Positions 1 to 9,003 of a stretch of DNA of 64,000 nt are shown here, one piece after another (the first letter of the stretch is position 1; each line of letters starts with the position of its first letter). A program made the translations under genes and the position numbers. Where the stretch lies: the NCBI GenBank assembly GCA_016707785.1, contig JADJGZ010000058.1:69228-133227 (forward strand). Direction: 5' to 3'. A model generated the notes under the pieces. The model had not been told where the DNA came from. It worked only from the letters and a program-made list of their open reading frames with translations, and ran no database searches. Source of the stretch: Bacteroidales bacterium (GTDB lineage: Bacteria; Bacteroidota; Bacteroidia; Bacteroidales; UBA4417).

Positions 1-247
1 CCTCTTCAAAGAAATTAATGGGCATCTCTTTCACTCCAAAAATCACACTGCACTTCTTCAGGTCCTTCGCCATTTTAGCCCCGGCCTTCAGGTACTCTTC
101 CTCGGTAAAAACCCTTTTATCGGAATGCTGCACAATGATATCCAGCTTCTTATTCTTTACCAGTTTCTCAACATGCCTGGGGGTAAGAGGGGCCCGGCGC
201 TCCATGGCATATTTATCTTCATGCCTGATTCCAATAAAATTACTCAT
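1..247 (-). CDS. Saccharopine dehydrogenase / lysine-ketoglutarate reductase family protein, N-terminal part (cut by window edge)
   Basis: About 82 N-terminal residues are visible and the gene runs off the left edge. The ATG lies at 245-247. The start reads MSNFIGIRHEDKYAMERR, followed by APLTPRHVEKL. The pattern IGIR-EDK--ERR-PLTP-HV is typical of the AlaDH/PNT-type N-terminal domain of bifunctional lysine-ketoglutarate reductase/saccharopine dehydrogenase (LOR/SDH) proteins, which are common in Bacteroidota. These enzymes act in lysine-glutamate interconversion through saccharopine. The later stretch IIVQHSDKRVFTEEEY and the end VIFGVKEMP also fit that fold. Alanine dehydrogenase or transhydrogenase alpha share the domain, so the exact substrate is inferred. 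It is divergent from mtgA, with about 170 bp between them. Confidence 0.75.
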   Translation of the reverse strand, partial: MSNFIGIRHEDKYAMERRAPLTPRHVEKLVKNKKLDIIVQHSDKRVFTEEEYLKAGAKMAKDLKKCSVIFGVKEMPINFFEE

Positions 248-366
248 TCAATCGATTTGATTTTGCTTCCGTAGCACGGAAATCATAGGTTTATTTTAAA
301 GAAAAGCCTGTATTATCAAGTATTCCATGAATTCCTGATGGCATGGCAAACATATCAAAATTTTAA

Positions 367-374
367 TACATTTG
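367..374 (+). promoter_or_regulatory. Bacteroidota -7 promoter element upstream of mtgA
   Basis: TACATTTG matches the Bacteroidota primary-sigma -7 consensus TAnnTTTG exactly. It lies about 43 bp before the preferred mtgA ATG (417). No clear -33 TTTG was seen. It also argues against translation from the TTG at 372, which overlaps the element. Confidence 0.5.
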
Positions 375-416
375 CATGCATTCCAACAAAATTGTTTTTC
401 AATTCACAAAGCAGGT

Positions 417-1133
417 ATGGAACAGGATACAGCGCCGGTTGTAAAACCCGGTTTACTGAAAAGGATCTTCCGGTTTATTAAATGGAGTATTATCCTTTTC
501 CTGGCTTCAACCATCCTCGTTACTATCCTCTACCGTTTCATAAATCCACCTGTTACCCCGCTCATGATGATACGGGTTGTAGAGCAACTTGCCGATAACG
601 AAAAGCCCCGGCTCATCAAGGATTGGGTTGCTCTTGAAGATATCTCAGACAATATGAAACTGGCTGTGATTGCTTCAGAAGATAATAACTTCGAAAGTCA
701 TTTCGGTGTCGATTTCAAAGCCATTAAAAAGGCTAATAAACTGAATAAAAAAGGAAAGAAACTGAGAGGTGCCAGTACCATTACTCAACAAACGGCAAAA
801 AATGTGTTCCTCTGGCCCGACCGTACCTGGGTGAGAAAAGGGCTGGAACTCTACTTCACCGGACTGATCGAGGTATTCTGGGGCAAAAAAAGGATTATGG
901 AAGTCTATCTGAATGTGATAGAAATGGGGACTGGAATCTATGGAGTAGAGGAAGCTGCACAAACCTACTTCAAAAAATCTGCTTCCAGGCTCTCACGATC
1001 TGAAGCCGCTGCCATTGCCGCCGTTCTGCCAAATCCCTTGCGCTGGCGCCCAGATAAGCCCACATCTTATATCCAGAAAAAGAAAGGCTGGATACAATGG
1101 AACATGAACAATGTGGTAAAGCCGGAATGGTGA
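417..1133 (+). CDS. mtgA: Monofunctional biosynthetic peptidoglycan transglycosylase (GT51)
   Basis: The 238-aa protein polymerises lipid II into glycan strands at the periplasmic face of the inner membrane. It has a basic N-terminus, one membrane anchor (about residues 18-42, IILFLASTILVTILY), and then the GT51 domain. The donor-site signature EDNNFESHFGVD carries the catalytic glutamate, followed by the second conserved block GASTITQQTAKN. Later blocks (KKRIMEVYLNVIEMG, then AAAIAAVLPNP) are standard for GT51. No transpeptidase domain follows, so it is the monofunctional form. An in-frame TTG at 372 would add 15 residues, but ATG 417 gives the usual short basic leader and lies downstream of a good -7 element. 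Confidence 0.93.
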   Translation: MEQDTAPVVKPGLLKRIFRFIKWSIILFLASTILVTILYRFINPPVTPLMMIRVVEQLADNEKPRLIKDWVALEDISDNMKLAVIASEDNNFESHFGVDFKAIKKANKLNKKGKKLRGASTITQQTAKNVFLWPDRTWVRKGLELYFTGLIEVFWGKKRIMEVYLNVIEMGTGIYGVEEAAQTYFKKSASRLSRSEAAAIAAVLPNPLRWRPDKPTSYIQKKKGWIQWNMNNVVKPEW

Positions 1134-1244
1134 TCCCTTGCCTTGAATGATTCTAATCAATATTTTGACCACTAATCTGGTCTGAAAGTTGTTAAGAAAA
1201 TCCTGATAACAAAACGAGAAAATAACCTTGTAACCTCTATTGCC

Positions 1245-2243
1245 ATGAAAAAGATGCTACTCTTCACGGCCATTGTCTGCCTGGCCACCCTGCTGAAAGC
1301 ACAGAACACCAACCTGATCTTCTTCACCGAACAAGGTGAACGCTTTTCAGTTGTATTGAATGGAGTCCTTCAAAACCTTCAACCTGAAACCAATATCAAG
1401 GTTACCGACCTTCCTGCACCAAGCTATAAACTGAAGCTGATCTTTGAAGATAAAAAAATTGCAGACCTGGATAAAAACCTCTTTTTCAACCAGGGCACTG
1501 AAACCACATTCTGCATAAAGAAAAACAAAAACCAGGAGTATGTGGTACGTTTCATGAATGAGGTTCCTATTGAAGAAGCTCCAAGACCTGTTGCTCAACA
1601 GCAGGTGATTGTATATCATCCTGAGCCAGTTACAGCTACCACTACAACCACTACCACCACTATCAATAATCCCGGTATGGGAGGAGGCGGTGTTGGAGTG
1701 AGTGTTACAGATCCCTACTCAGGAACCAACCTGAATATTAATATGAATGTGGGAGGTGTTGGCACTCAATCCTCAACCACCACCACCACGACAACAACTA
1801 CTTCTTCAGGAGGTTATGAGAACAACTACTCAAATAATCAGTACGAGGACAATCGCAATGATGGTGAAGGCCATGGACATGGAAACCATAACAAACCTCA
1901 TGAAGAACGGTATATCCTGCCAGGCTACAATGGTGTGTATGGCTGTCCTTTCCCAATGGCCCCTTCCGATTTCGAACAGGCTAAGCAATCCATCAAATCC
2001 AAGAGTTTCGAGGACAGCAAGCTTACCATTGCCAAGCAGATCATCAATACCAACTGTCTACTGAGCGGACAGGTAAAGGAAATTATGCTGCTTTTCTCGT
2101 TTGAAGATACCCGCCTCGAACTGGCTAAATTTGCTTATGGTTATACGCTTGATATCGGGAATTACTATAAGGTTAATGATGCCTTTACTTTTGAGTCATC
2201 GATTGATGAACTGAATACGTATACTGCTGGGTTCAGACGATAA
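1245..2243 (+). CDS. Secreted DUF4476 domain protein with Thr/Gly-rich linker
   Basis: The 332-aa protein starts with a signal peptide (MKKMLLFTAIVCLATLLKAQ). An N-terminal domain of about 100 residues resembles a small beta domain (FFTEQGERFSVVLNGVLQN). A low-complexity linker follows, with runs of eight or nine Thr, GMGGGGVGV and a His-rich patch (GHGHGNHNKPHEE). The C-terminal ~95 residues (CPFPMAPSDFEQAKQSI onward, with LLSGQVKEIMLLFSFEDTRLELAK) match DUF4476, a helical domain found in Bacteroidota secreted proteins. Function is unknown and the location is probably the periplasm or cell surface. It appears to be transcribed alone, with a terminator just downstream. TAACCTTG at 1223-1230 is a one-mismatch -7 element. 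Confidence 0.8.
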   Translation: MKKMLLFTAIVCLATLLKAQNTNLIFFTEQGERFSVVLNGVLQNLQPETNIKVTDLPAPSYKLKLIFEDKKIADLDKNLFFNQGTETTFCIKKNKNQEYVVRFMNEVPIEEAPRPVAQQQVIVYHPEPVTATTTTTTTTINNPGMGGGGVGVSVTDPYSGTNLNINMNVGGVGTQSSTTTTTTTTTSSGGYENNYSNNQYEDNRNDGEGHGHGNHNKPHEERYILPGYNGVYGCPFPMAPSDFEQAKQSIKSKSFEDSKLTIAKQIINTNCLLSGQVKEIMLLFSFEDTRLELAKFAYGYTLDIGNYYKVNDAFTFESSIDELNTYTAGFRR

Positions 2244-2257
2244 TATTGAACTACTCT

Positions 2258-2294
2258 GAAAAAGAAGCTGTTCTGAAAAGGGCAGCTTCTTTTA
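2258..2294 (+). terminator. Rho-independent terminator after the DUF4476 gene
   Basis: AAGAAGCTG (2262-2270) pairs with CAGCTTCTT (2283-2291) across a 12-nt loop and is followed by T residues. It lies 15-20 bp after the stop codon. Confidence 0.7.
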
Positions 2295-2532
2295 TCCACG
2301 AATCCGCCGGCTGGCGGACGAATCTTATTCTCAGATGAATGACACGAATGGATTTCTGATATTAGAAAATAAGTGCTATTGGCGACAAAAAGAACACAAA
2401 TTACACAAATCCGCCGGCTGGCGGACAAATAAACACAAATTTAATCCGTGAAAATCCGCGGAGTAATCCGTCCGTCAGGCGACGGATCCGTGTGCCATTT
2501 GCCGAGTTCTCCGCTGAGCCAGCACAGCTAAT
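2295..2532. repeat. Intergenic word-like repeats with GC-rich palindromes
   Basis: Two copies of the near-palindrome CCGCCGGCTGGCGG (about 2304-2317 and 2411-2424) sit in AT-rich text such as CACAAATCCG and AATCCGTGAAAATCCGCGG. A third GC-rich hairpin is CCGTCCGTCAGGCGACGG (about 2469-2486). Related palindromes recur near 10851 and 11153. No open reading frame of note was seen. Confidence 0.6.
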
Positions 2533-3468
2533 CTAGTACATTCTCTGCCGCTTCAGCAAATACGGCAGCAGCACCTGTTCAAAACCCTTATTAATATCCG
2601 CTTCCACGAAATCGATGCTATATTGTGCGCACTTCATCTTTAACCGGCTATTAAATTCACGGATCGCCTCCAGGTAGTTATTCCGCACTTCTGCAGGAAG
2701 CACTTTTACCTCTTCCCCCGATTCAAGATCGATGAACTTATAAGGACGGTTATCATAGCTGAAATCCAGCTCCATAGACTGATCCACTACATGGAAGAGG
2801 ATCACTTCATGTTTGTTGTAGCGCAGATGTTGCAACGCATCAAAAAGGGCTTCATTATCATCATTCCCCGAAAACATATCGCTGAATAATGCCACTAATG
2901 AACGCTTATGAATGTTCTCTGCAATGAAATGAAGGGATTCCGCCACATTTGACTGCTTTTGGCTCTCCACATGAATAGGAGTAAGCAGTTTTTCCAACTC
3001 CCCGAACAGGTAACGATGATGCACCAGGTTCGAACGGGTTGGGGTATGCAACTCCATTTTTTCACTGAACAGGCTAAGCCCCACAGCATCTCTCTGTTTG
3101 CGCAACATATACATCATAGCTGCGGCAGCATATACTGAAAATAGTATCTTATTGGGCTGTTCAAAACTCACTGCATCCCGCACAGGAAAATACATGGAAG
3201 AGGAGTTATCGATAACAACCTGGCAACGCAGGTTGGTCTCTTCCTCATAACGTTTCACATAGAGCCGGTCAGTGCGGCCGTATAGCTTCCAGTCGATATG
3301 TCGGGTAGGCTCCCCGGGATTATATAGGCGATGTTCTGAGAACTCCACCGAAAATCCATGGAACGGACTCTTGTGCAAACCTACAATGAACCCTTCCACA
3401 ACTTGTTTGGCAAGGAATTCAAGGTTCCCGAAACGGTTCAGCCTGGTTTGGTCAATAGATTCCGGCAT
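2533..3468 (-). CDS. DUF58 domain-containing protein (vWA-like)
   Basis: The 311-aa protein has the DUF58 signature: GFSVEFSEHRLYNPGEPTRHIDWK, split here as EHRLYNPGEPTRHIDWKLYG, followed by VKRYEEETNLRCQVVID. A MIDAS-like DNSSSM motif sits at the start of the vWA-like fold. A second acidic patch, LVALFSDMFSGNDDNEAL, fits the middle of the domain. Family members are usually cytoplasmic partners of MoxR-type AAA+ ATPases, often next to BatA/BatB-like genes. No MoxR gene is adjacent here, so this copy is an orphan in the window. It is preceded by a good -7 element at 3547-3554. Confidence 0.88.
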   Translation of the reverse strand: MPESIDQTRLNRFGNLEFLAKQVVEGFIVGLHKSPFHGFSVEFSEHRLYNPGEPTRHIDWKLYGRTDRLYVKRYEEETNLRCQVVIDNSSSMYFPVRDAVSFEQPNKILFSVYAAAAMMYMLRKQRDAVGLSLFSEKMELHTPTRSNLVHHRYLFGELEKLLTPIHVESQKQSNVAESLHFIAENIHKRSLVALFSDMFSGNDDNEALFDALQHLRYNKHEVILFHVVDQSMELDFSYDNRPYKFIDLESGEEVKVLPAEVRNNYLEAIREFNSRLKMKCAQYSIDFVEADINKGFEQVLLPYLLKRQRMY

Positions 3469-3546
3469 ATATTAGTCTTTCAGTTTTTACTAACTGGGGT
3501 ATTACATTCTGCCCCTTAGCGTTGTTGATTCTTAGTGACAAGAAGA

Positions 3547-3554
3547 CAAAATTA
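3547..3554 (-). promoter_or_regulatory. Bacteroidota -7 element upstream of the DUF58 gene
   Basis: Read on the minus strand, TAATTTTG matches TAnnTTTG, 79 bp before the start codon. Confidence 0.4.
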
Positions 3555-3604
3555 CTGCACTTCACGATTTGAACACAAGGCAAAAAATGGACACCCTTTT
3601 AAAC

Positions 3605-3655
3605 AATAAAGACCCACAATCGCAGGAGATAACAAGCTCCCGGAGTTTGTGAGTC
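3605..3655 (-). terminator. Probable terminator after trxA
   Basis: On the minus strand GACTCACAA (3655-3647) pairs with TTGTGGGTC (3619-3611), with one G-T pair, and TTTATT follows. It lies 23 bp beyond the trxA stop codon. The loop is long but contains a further inner pairing. Confidence 0.5.
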
Positions 3656-3677
3656 CCTAAATATAAGGTATGCCTGA

Positions 3678-3995
3678 TTAGAAAAGTTTTTCCAGTTTCC
3701 CTACCAGTACACTTTTGGGAACAGCACCTACCTGTTTATCGGCGATTTCGCCATTTTTCAGGAAAAGGATTGTAGGGATATTCCTGACGCCATACTTGCT
3801 GGTGACCCCGGGATTACTATCCACATCCAGTTTACCTATTACGGCCTTGCCTTCGTATTCCTTTGCCATCTCTTCAATGATAGGCCCTACCATGCGGCAA
3901 GGTCCGCACCATTCTGCCCAAAGGTCAACAATTACGGGCTTGTCCGATTTAATAGCAAGCTCTTCAAAATTAGCGTCGTTAAATTCTAATGCCAT
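3678..3995 (-). CDS. trxA: Thioredoxin
   Basis: This 105-aa protein has the usual length for a cytoplasmic thioredoxin. The redox site WCGPC is at residues 29-33 in the context LWAEWCGPCRMVGP. The cis-proline loop is present as GVRNIPTILFLKNGE, and the C-terminal helix reads GAVPKSVLVGKLEKLF. It reduces disulfides in ribonucleotide reductase and other cytosolic proteins using thioredoxin reductase. There is no signal peptide. It sits alone between a terminator and a -7 element (4037-4044). Confidence 0.95.
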   Translation of the reverse strand: MALEFNDANFEELAIKSDKPVIVDLWAEWCGPCRMVGPIIEEMAKEYEGKAVIGKLDVDSNPGVTSKYGVRNIPTILFLKNGEIADKQVGAVPKSVLVGKLEKLF

Positions 3996-4036
3996 AGCTG
4001 ATTAATATTAAAGGATTGTGTTTTCAGTGATGAATA

Positions 4037-4044
4037 CAAAAGTA
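4037..4044 (-). promoter_or_regulatory. Bacteroidota -7 element upstream of trxA
   Basis: Minus-strand TACTTTTG matches TAnnTTTG, about 42 bp before the trxA ATG. Confidence 0.5.
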
Positions 4045-4110
4045 GAATTAATTGTTCGTTGCAGTTGTTATTTTCTCAAGAAATTTTTCAGGGAAGATTT
4101 CTGGTTTTTG

Positions 4111-4470
4111 TTAAGTCAGTGCTGAGTGCCGAGTGCCGAGTGCCGAGTGCCGGGTGCTGAGTGCTGGGTGCCGAGTGCCGAGTGCCGAGTGCCGTAGAGT
4201 CCAGAAAATTGAACGCGCCTGCCTGCCGGCGAGGCAGGGATGACGTGGTTCATACCGCGGATTTACATGTCTCCTCATCTCCCCATCTCCCCATCTCCCC
4301 ATCTCCTCTCCCCATCTCCCCATCTCATCTCCCATCCCCTTCTCCCCATCTCCTCATCTCCCCATCTCCTCATCTCCCCATCTCCCCATCCCCTAATCTC
4401 CACATCTCCTAATTTCCTAATCTCCAAATCAAAATCCACAATCCGAAATCCGCAATCCACAATTATTAGC
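4111..4470. repeat. Composite block of three tandem-repeat modules
   Basis: In order: (1) 7-bp units of the GAGTGCC type from about 4119 to 4196; (2) a unique spacer with a GC-rich palindrome (CCTGCCTGCCGGCGAGGCAGG, about 4218-4238, shown here as its outline CCTGCCTGCC/GGCGAGGCAGG) and the core ATACCGCGGATTTACATG (about 4254-4271); (3) CTCCCCAT-type units to about 4410; (4) AATCCGAAATCCGCAATCC words to about 4462. The same modules in the same order occur inverted at 22868-23262. Reading frames through it on both strands are low-complexity artefacts. Confidence 0.85.
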
Positions 4471-4476
4471 ACTAAC

Positions 4477-7400
4477 TTAAGCAATGATACTCACTGCCAT
4501 TCCCCCGAGCATCTTCAGCTCGCGGAGAGCCACAGAAGGCTGCACCTTATGTTTTCCGGTATGCATATCCACCTTATAATTTTCATCAAGATCCACGAAG
4601 CTGACACGAATACGGCAATCTCCCTTATGCGCCTTAATAACCTTCACCATAGCCGTTACCAGCTTATCATTAATACTGCTGATCGGAATCTTGATACTGA
4701 TCTGCTTCGCCATCTTATCCATCGCATCAGCCAACAGACTCATACTATTGATCTTAAGCTCAGGCATATCCGCTTTCCCATATCTGTTCTGCACTTTTGC
4801 ACGTATCATCAACGACTTATCCTCTTCCAATAAATGTCTCATTTTGAGATAATCCTCACCGAACAGGGCAAATTCTACCTGGTCATCAAAGTCCTCCACG
4901 ACGAAACGCCCATAGGCATTGCCATTCTTTGCAGTTTCATGCCGCACCTTGGAAACGATCCCGGCAAAAATGAACTCCTTCCCTCCTGCCGTGAGAATGT
5001 TTTCCTTGGCCTTCTTTATGGAGGTATTGCAGAAGGCATTAATCTCCTCCCTGTAATCATCCAGCGGATGGCCTGTAATAAAGAATCCGGCTACATTTTT
5101 CTCTCTGCGTAACTTCTCAAGGTTCGACCAGGGCTCACAAAAGGGAATCCTCGGGTCAGGGATATCTACGGTACCCATCTCACCAAACAGGGATTGCTGG
5201 GTCGATTGCTGGTTGGCCTGGTAAGTGGCTCCAAAACGAATAAGTTTCTCAATGAAGGTAGCATCCTCATTGGAATCCTGGGCAAAAAACTGCGCCCGGT
5301 GCATGCCCTCAAAGCTATCAAAAGCGCCTGCCTGTGCAAGGGCTTCAAAAGTGCTCTTATTTACGGTGCGCAGATTCACCCGCTTCACAAATTCAAAGAT
5401 TGAGGTAAAAACCCCGTTCTCATCACGCTCTTTAATGGCAGCATCCGCCGCAGCTTCTCCCACTCCCTTTAGCGCCATCAATCCGAAACGAATCTGTCCA
5501 TTCTTATTGACGGTAAAATCGAGGAAGGATTCATTGATATCCGGACCTAAGACCTTCATGCCCATTCTCCGGCATTCATCAAGGTAGAAGGTGATTTTCT
5601 CCAGGTTGCTAAGGTTGCTGGTAAGCAGAGCAGCCATATATTCCGCCGGGTAATGAACTTTGAGGTAGGCGGTTTGATAAGCTACCAGCGCATAACAAGT
5701 GGAATGCGACTTATTGAAGGCATAGGATGCAAAATCTTCCCAGTCGGACCATACCTTGTTCAGCTTATCTTCCGGGTGCCCCTTGGCTTTACCTCCTTCA
5801 ATAAATTCGGGTTTCAGCTTGACCAGCTTCTCGCGTATCTTCTTCCCCATGGCTTTGCGCAGCTCATCGGCACGACCCTTGCTGAAACCGGCAATATGCT
5901 GCGATAACAACATCACCTGTTCCTGGTACACCGTGATCCCGTAAGTCTCCTTCAACACCCCTTCCATTGCGGGAAGGTCATACTGAATAGCCTCTTTCCC
6001 ATGCTTGCGGTTGATATAGTTGGGGATATATTTCATGGGGCCCGGACGGAACAAGGCGTTCATGGCGATCAGGTCCTCGAATTTATCAGGTTTTAGCAGT
6101 TTGAGCCATTGCTGCATCCCGTCACTTTCAAACTGGAAAGTACCATTGGTTTCGGCACGCTGGTAAAGTCCAAAAGTCTCAGCATCATCCAGGGGCATGC
6201 TGTCGAGATCGATGGTCACATTATGGTTCTGCTTGATCAGTTTCAGGGCATCCCTCAAAATGGTGAGGTTCTTGAGACCCAGGAAGTCCATCTTGATAAC
6301 CCCGGCCTCTTCAATGCTATTCCCTTCAATTTGTGTGACCCATAGAGGAGAATCCTTAGCCGTGCAGACAGGAATCAACTCCGTCAAATCATAGGGGGCA
6401 ATAATGATACCCGCAGCATGAATACCGGTATTCCTCACTGACCCTTCCAGGACTTCAGCTTCACGCAATACCTTCTTCTGCAGCACCATGATGCTGTCGG
6501 TGCCCTCATAATTATACAGCTCGCGGATCCTGCGGACATTCTCCAGGTCTTCACCAGGCAAACCGTCTTTTTCCTCCAGCGACTTCTCCCCTTCCTTTGT
6601 AGTGATGGGAGCAGTAAGGACCCGTTTCAGGGAGATGCCCGGCTTATCGGGCACCATCTTGGTGAGGTTATTGCTCAGCGACAGATCGAGCTCAAGAACT
6701 CGTGCTACATCCTTGATACTCAGCTTGGCAGCCATAGTGCCGAAGGTAACGATCTGTGCCACCTGGTTCTGACCGTATTTTTCAACCACATAATCAATCA
6801 CACGCTGCCGTCCCTGGTCGTCGAAATCGGTATCGATATCAGGCATTGAGATGCGCTCCGGATTGAGGAAACGCTCAAACAGCAGGTCATATTTGATGGG
6901 GTCAATATTGGTGATTCCGATACAGTAAGCTACCACGCTTCCGGCAGCCGAACCGCGGCCCGGACCGATATATACCCCCATTTCCCTGCCAGATCGGATA
7001 AAATCACTCACAATCAGGAAGTAGCCTGCAAAACCCATATCGTGGATGGTGCGCAGCTCGAAATCAATACGGTCCTGCAGGTCGGGGCCCACGGAGCCGT
7101 AGCGTACCTTAGCTCCCTGGTAGGTGATGAATTTCAGGTATTCCCATTGGTTACGCACATCGGCAGTGAGGATCTTCTGGCCGGTATCCACATGAGTAGT
7201 ATGGATAACAAATTTCTCCGGGACCGGGAAGTTAGGCAAAAGGATATCCTTGGTAAGCTTCAGCACTTCCACCTTATCCACGATCTCATTGGTATTGTCG
7301 ATAGCTTCGGGCAAATCGGCAAAAAGCCCGCTCATCTCCTCGGTTTTCTTCAGATAGAACTGGTCGTTGTAGAAGGCAAAGCGGGTACCCTTTGTGAAAG

Positions 7401-8144
7401 TATCATCATCGCCATAATCCCTGAAGGTAGGCGTGCTTTGTTTTTCCCCGGTATTGATACACAGCAGGATATCGTGGGCATTGAAGTCTCGTTGTTCCAC
7501 ATAATGCGAGTCATTGCTGGCTATCATCTTCACCCCGTACTTTTTGGCGAAACGCTTCAGGACTTCATTTACCTGATCCTGTTCGGGGATGCTGTGGCGT
7601 TGAAGTTCAACGTAGTAGTCTTCGCCGAAGAGATCGAGCCACCATTTAAACGCCTTCTCCCCTTCTGCTTCCCCTTTGCGGAGAATGGTTCGGGGCACAT
7701 CGGCAGCCAGGCAGCAGGTAGTGGCAATCAGGCCTTTATGGTATCGGACGATCAGTTCCTTATCGATACGCGGGTATTTGCTGTAGAGTCCTTCGATATA
7801 ACCCAGGGAACAAAGTTTGACCAGGTTCGAGTACCCCTCGGCATTTTTGGCAAGCAGCAATTGGTGGCGGCGGTCGTCACGTTCTCCTCCCCCGAATTTC
7901 TTGCGGTGGCGATCTTCCACCACGTAGAACTCGCAGCCCACGATGGGTTTAATGATGGTTTCGCCGTTCTTATTGAATTTCTCTGCTTCTTTCACGAACT
8001 GGAAGACCCCAAACATATTGCCATGGTCGGTAATTGCCAGTCCCGGCATGCCATCGCTCGTTGCCTTTTTGAACATGGCGGAAATATCGGCGGCCCCGTC
8101 GAGCAGGGAATATTGTGAATGTACGTGTGACTGAAGCGTGGCAT
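4477..8144 (-). CDS. dnaE: DNA polymerase III subunit alpha, with apparent N-terminal frameshift
   Basis: This is the replicative polymerase. The continuous frame runs from Met 8076 (1199 aa). Numbered from there it shows the PHP-domain motif ITDHGN (about 15-20), polymerase motif GPGRGSAAGS (371-380), the catalytic aspartates in PDIDTDFDD (412-420), FNKSHS in the fingers region, and the HhH and OB domains toward the C-terminus. The open frame extends upstream as QSHVHSQYSLLDGAADISA, the PHP start, but has no start codon before a stop. The ATG at 8144 (MPRFSH) is in another frame. Inserting 4 nt after the sixth codon would give MPRFSHLHVHSQYS, the family N-terminus. I therefore place the real start at 8144 and treat the 4-nt loss near 8127 as an error or mutation. 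Confidence 0.93.
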
Positions 8145-9003
8145 TATAGATACTTAGGTGGAGGGGTGGGCATTATAGAAATCTTGATATTCTGCTTATT
8201 GAAAATAATCGGGCAACGACATTACTGATTTAAATTTGGGGTGCATTTCCAGATTTCAGATTAACAGTTAATCTCCTGGATGAATTTTTCAAATAACTCA
8301 TCTTTTGCACAACCGGATACTGATTATTAACACTTTAACATCCCCAACTTCGCATTGCTAAAATATCGAAAAGGAATGGCTTCCCCTTGGATTGTTGAAA
8401 ACTATGCAATACTTTTTGTCGCTTCCCCGAACTACTTCAGTTTCATTTTCCAACACAAAAATCAATGTTAAATAACCATAGAAATATTTGTCTGGAGTTG
8501 ATGGATGTATTGAATTTATTTAGATATATTTGATTACTTGCAATAAATAAGACTGCAGATATTTAAATGCGGACTAAGAGCCTGTTCAAAAATTCAATTT
8601 ATGACACCCCTATCCATTAATGCTTGAAGAATCCAGAATTAAACATCCGACATTAGAAATCCGACATTAGACATTAGACATTAGACATCCGACATTAGAC
8701 ACCCGCCTGACCGAGGGAATCATACTCATTATTGATAATTCATTCAGTCGGGCAGGTCAAAGACCCAAGATCCAAGACCCAAGATCCAAGACCCAAGATC
8801 CAAAACCCAAAATCCAAAACCCAAGATCCAAAACCCAAGATCCAACATCCTGAACATCCAACATCCGACATCCGACATTAGACATCCGACATTAAACATC
8901 CGACATTAAACATCCGACATTAAACGACATTAGACATCCGACATCCGACATTAGACATCCAAATAACGTCTGCCTTTGCCATTTTCAAGTTAAAAACAAT
9001 CCT
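8145..9003. repeat. Gene-free region with word-like tandem repeats
   Basis: 8145-8630 is AT-rich with nothing recognisable. From about 8635 to 8967 the sequence is built of degenerate repeats: CATCCGACATTAGA units (8645-8700 and 8858-8965) flank AAGACCCAAGATCC units (about 8760-8845). A GC-rich inverted pair (CCGCCTGACCGAGGG near 8703 and CAGTCGGGCAGG near 8745) flanks an AT-rich spacer. The rest resembles the text at 11410-11560 and, inverted, at 22868-22960. There is no spacer/repeat structure of a CRISPR kind. Confidence 0.8.

Noticed and set aside
18..260. 80-aa plus-strand frame at the left edge
   Set aside because: It is antisense to a well-matched saccharopine dehydrogenase-like N-terminus on the minus strand.
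372..416. N-terminal extension of mtgA from a TTG
   Set aside because: The TTG overlaps an exact -7 promoter element, and ATG 417 gives the normal leader.
4240..4833. 197-aa plus-strand frame and its minus-strand partner at 4275-4484
   Set aside because: Low-complexity translation of CTCCCCAT repeats running into the antisense of dnaE.
7042..8118. 358-aa plus-strand frame
   Set aside because: Antisense to the dnaE PHP domain; no family features.
8635..8967. CRISPR array
   Set aside because: Units are degenerate and contiguous, with no unique spacers of constant length and no cas genes nearby.
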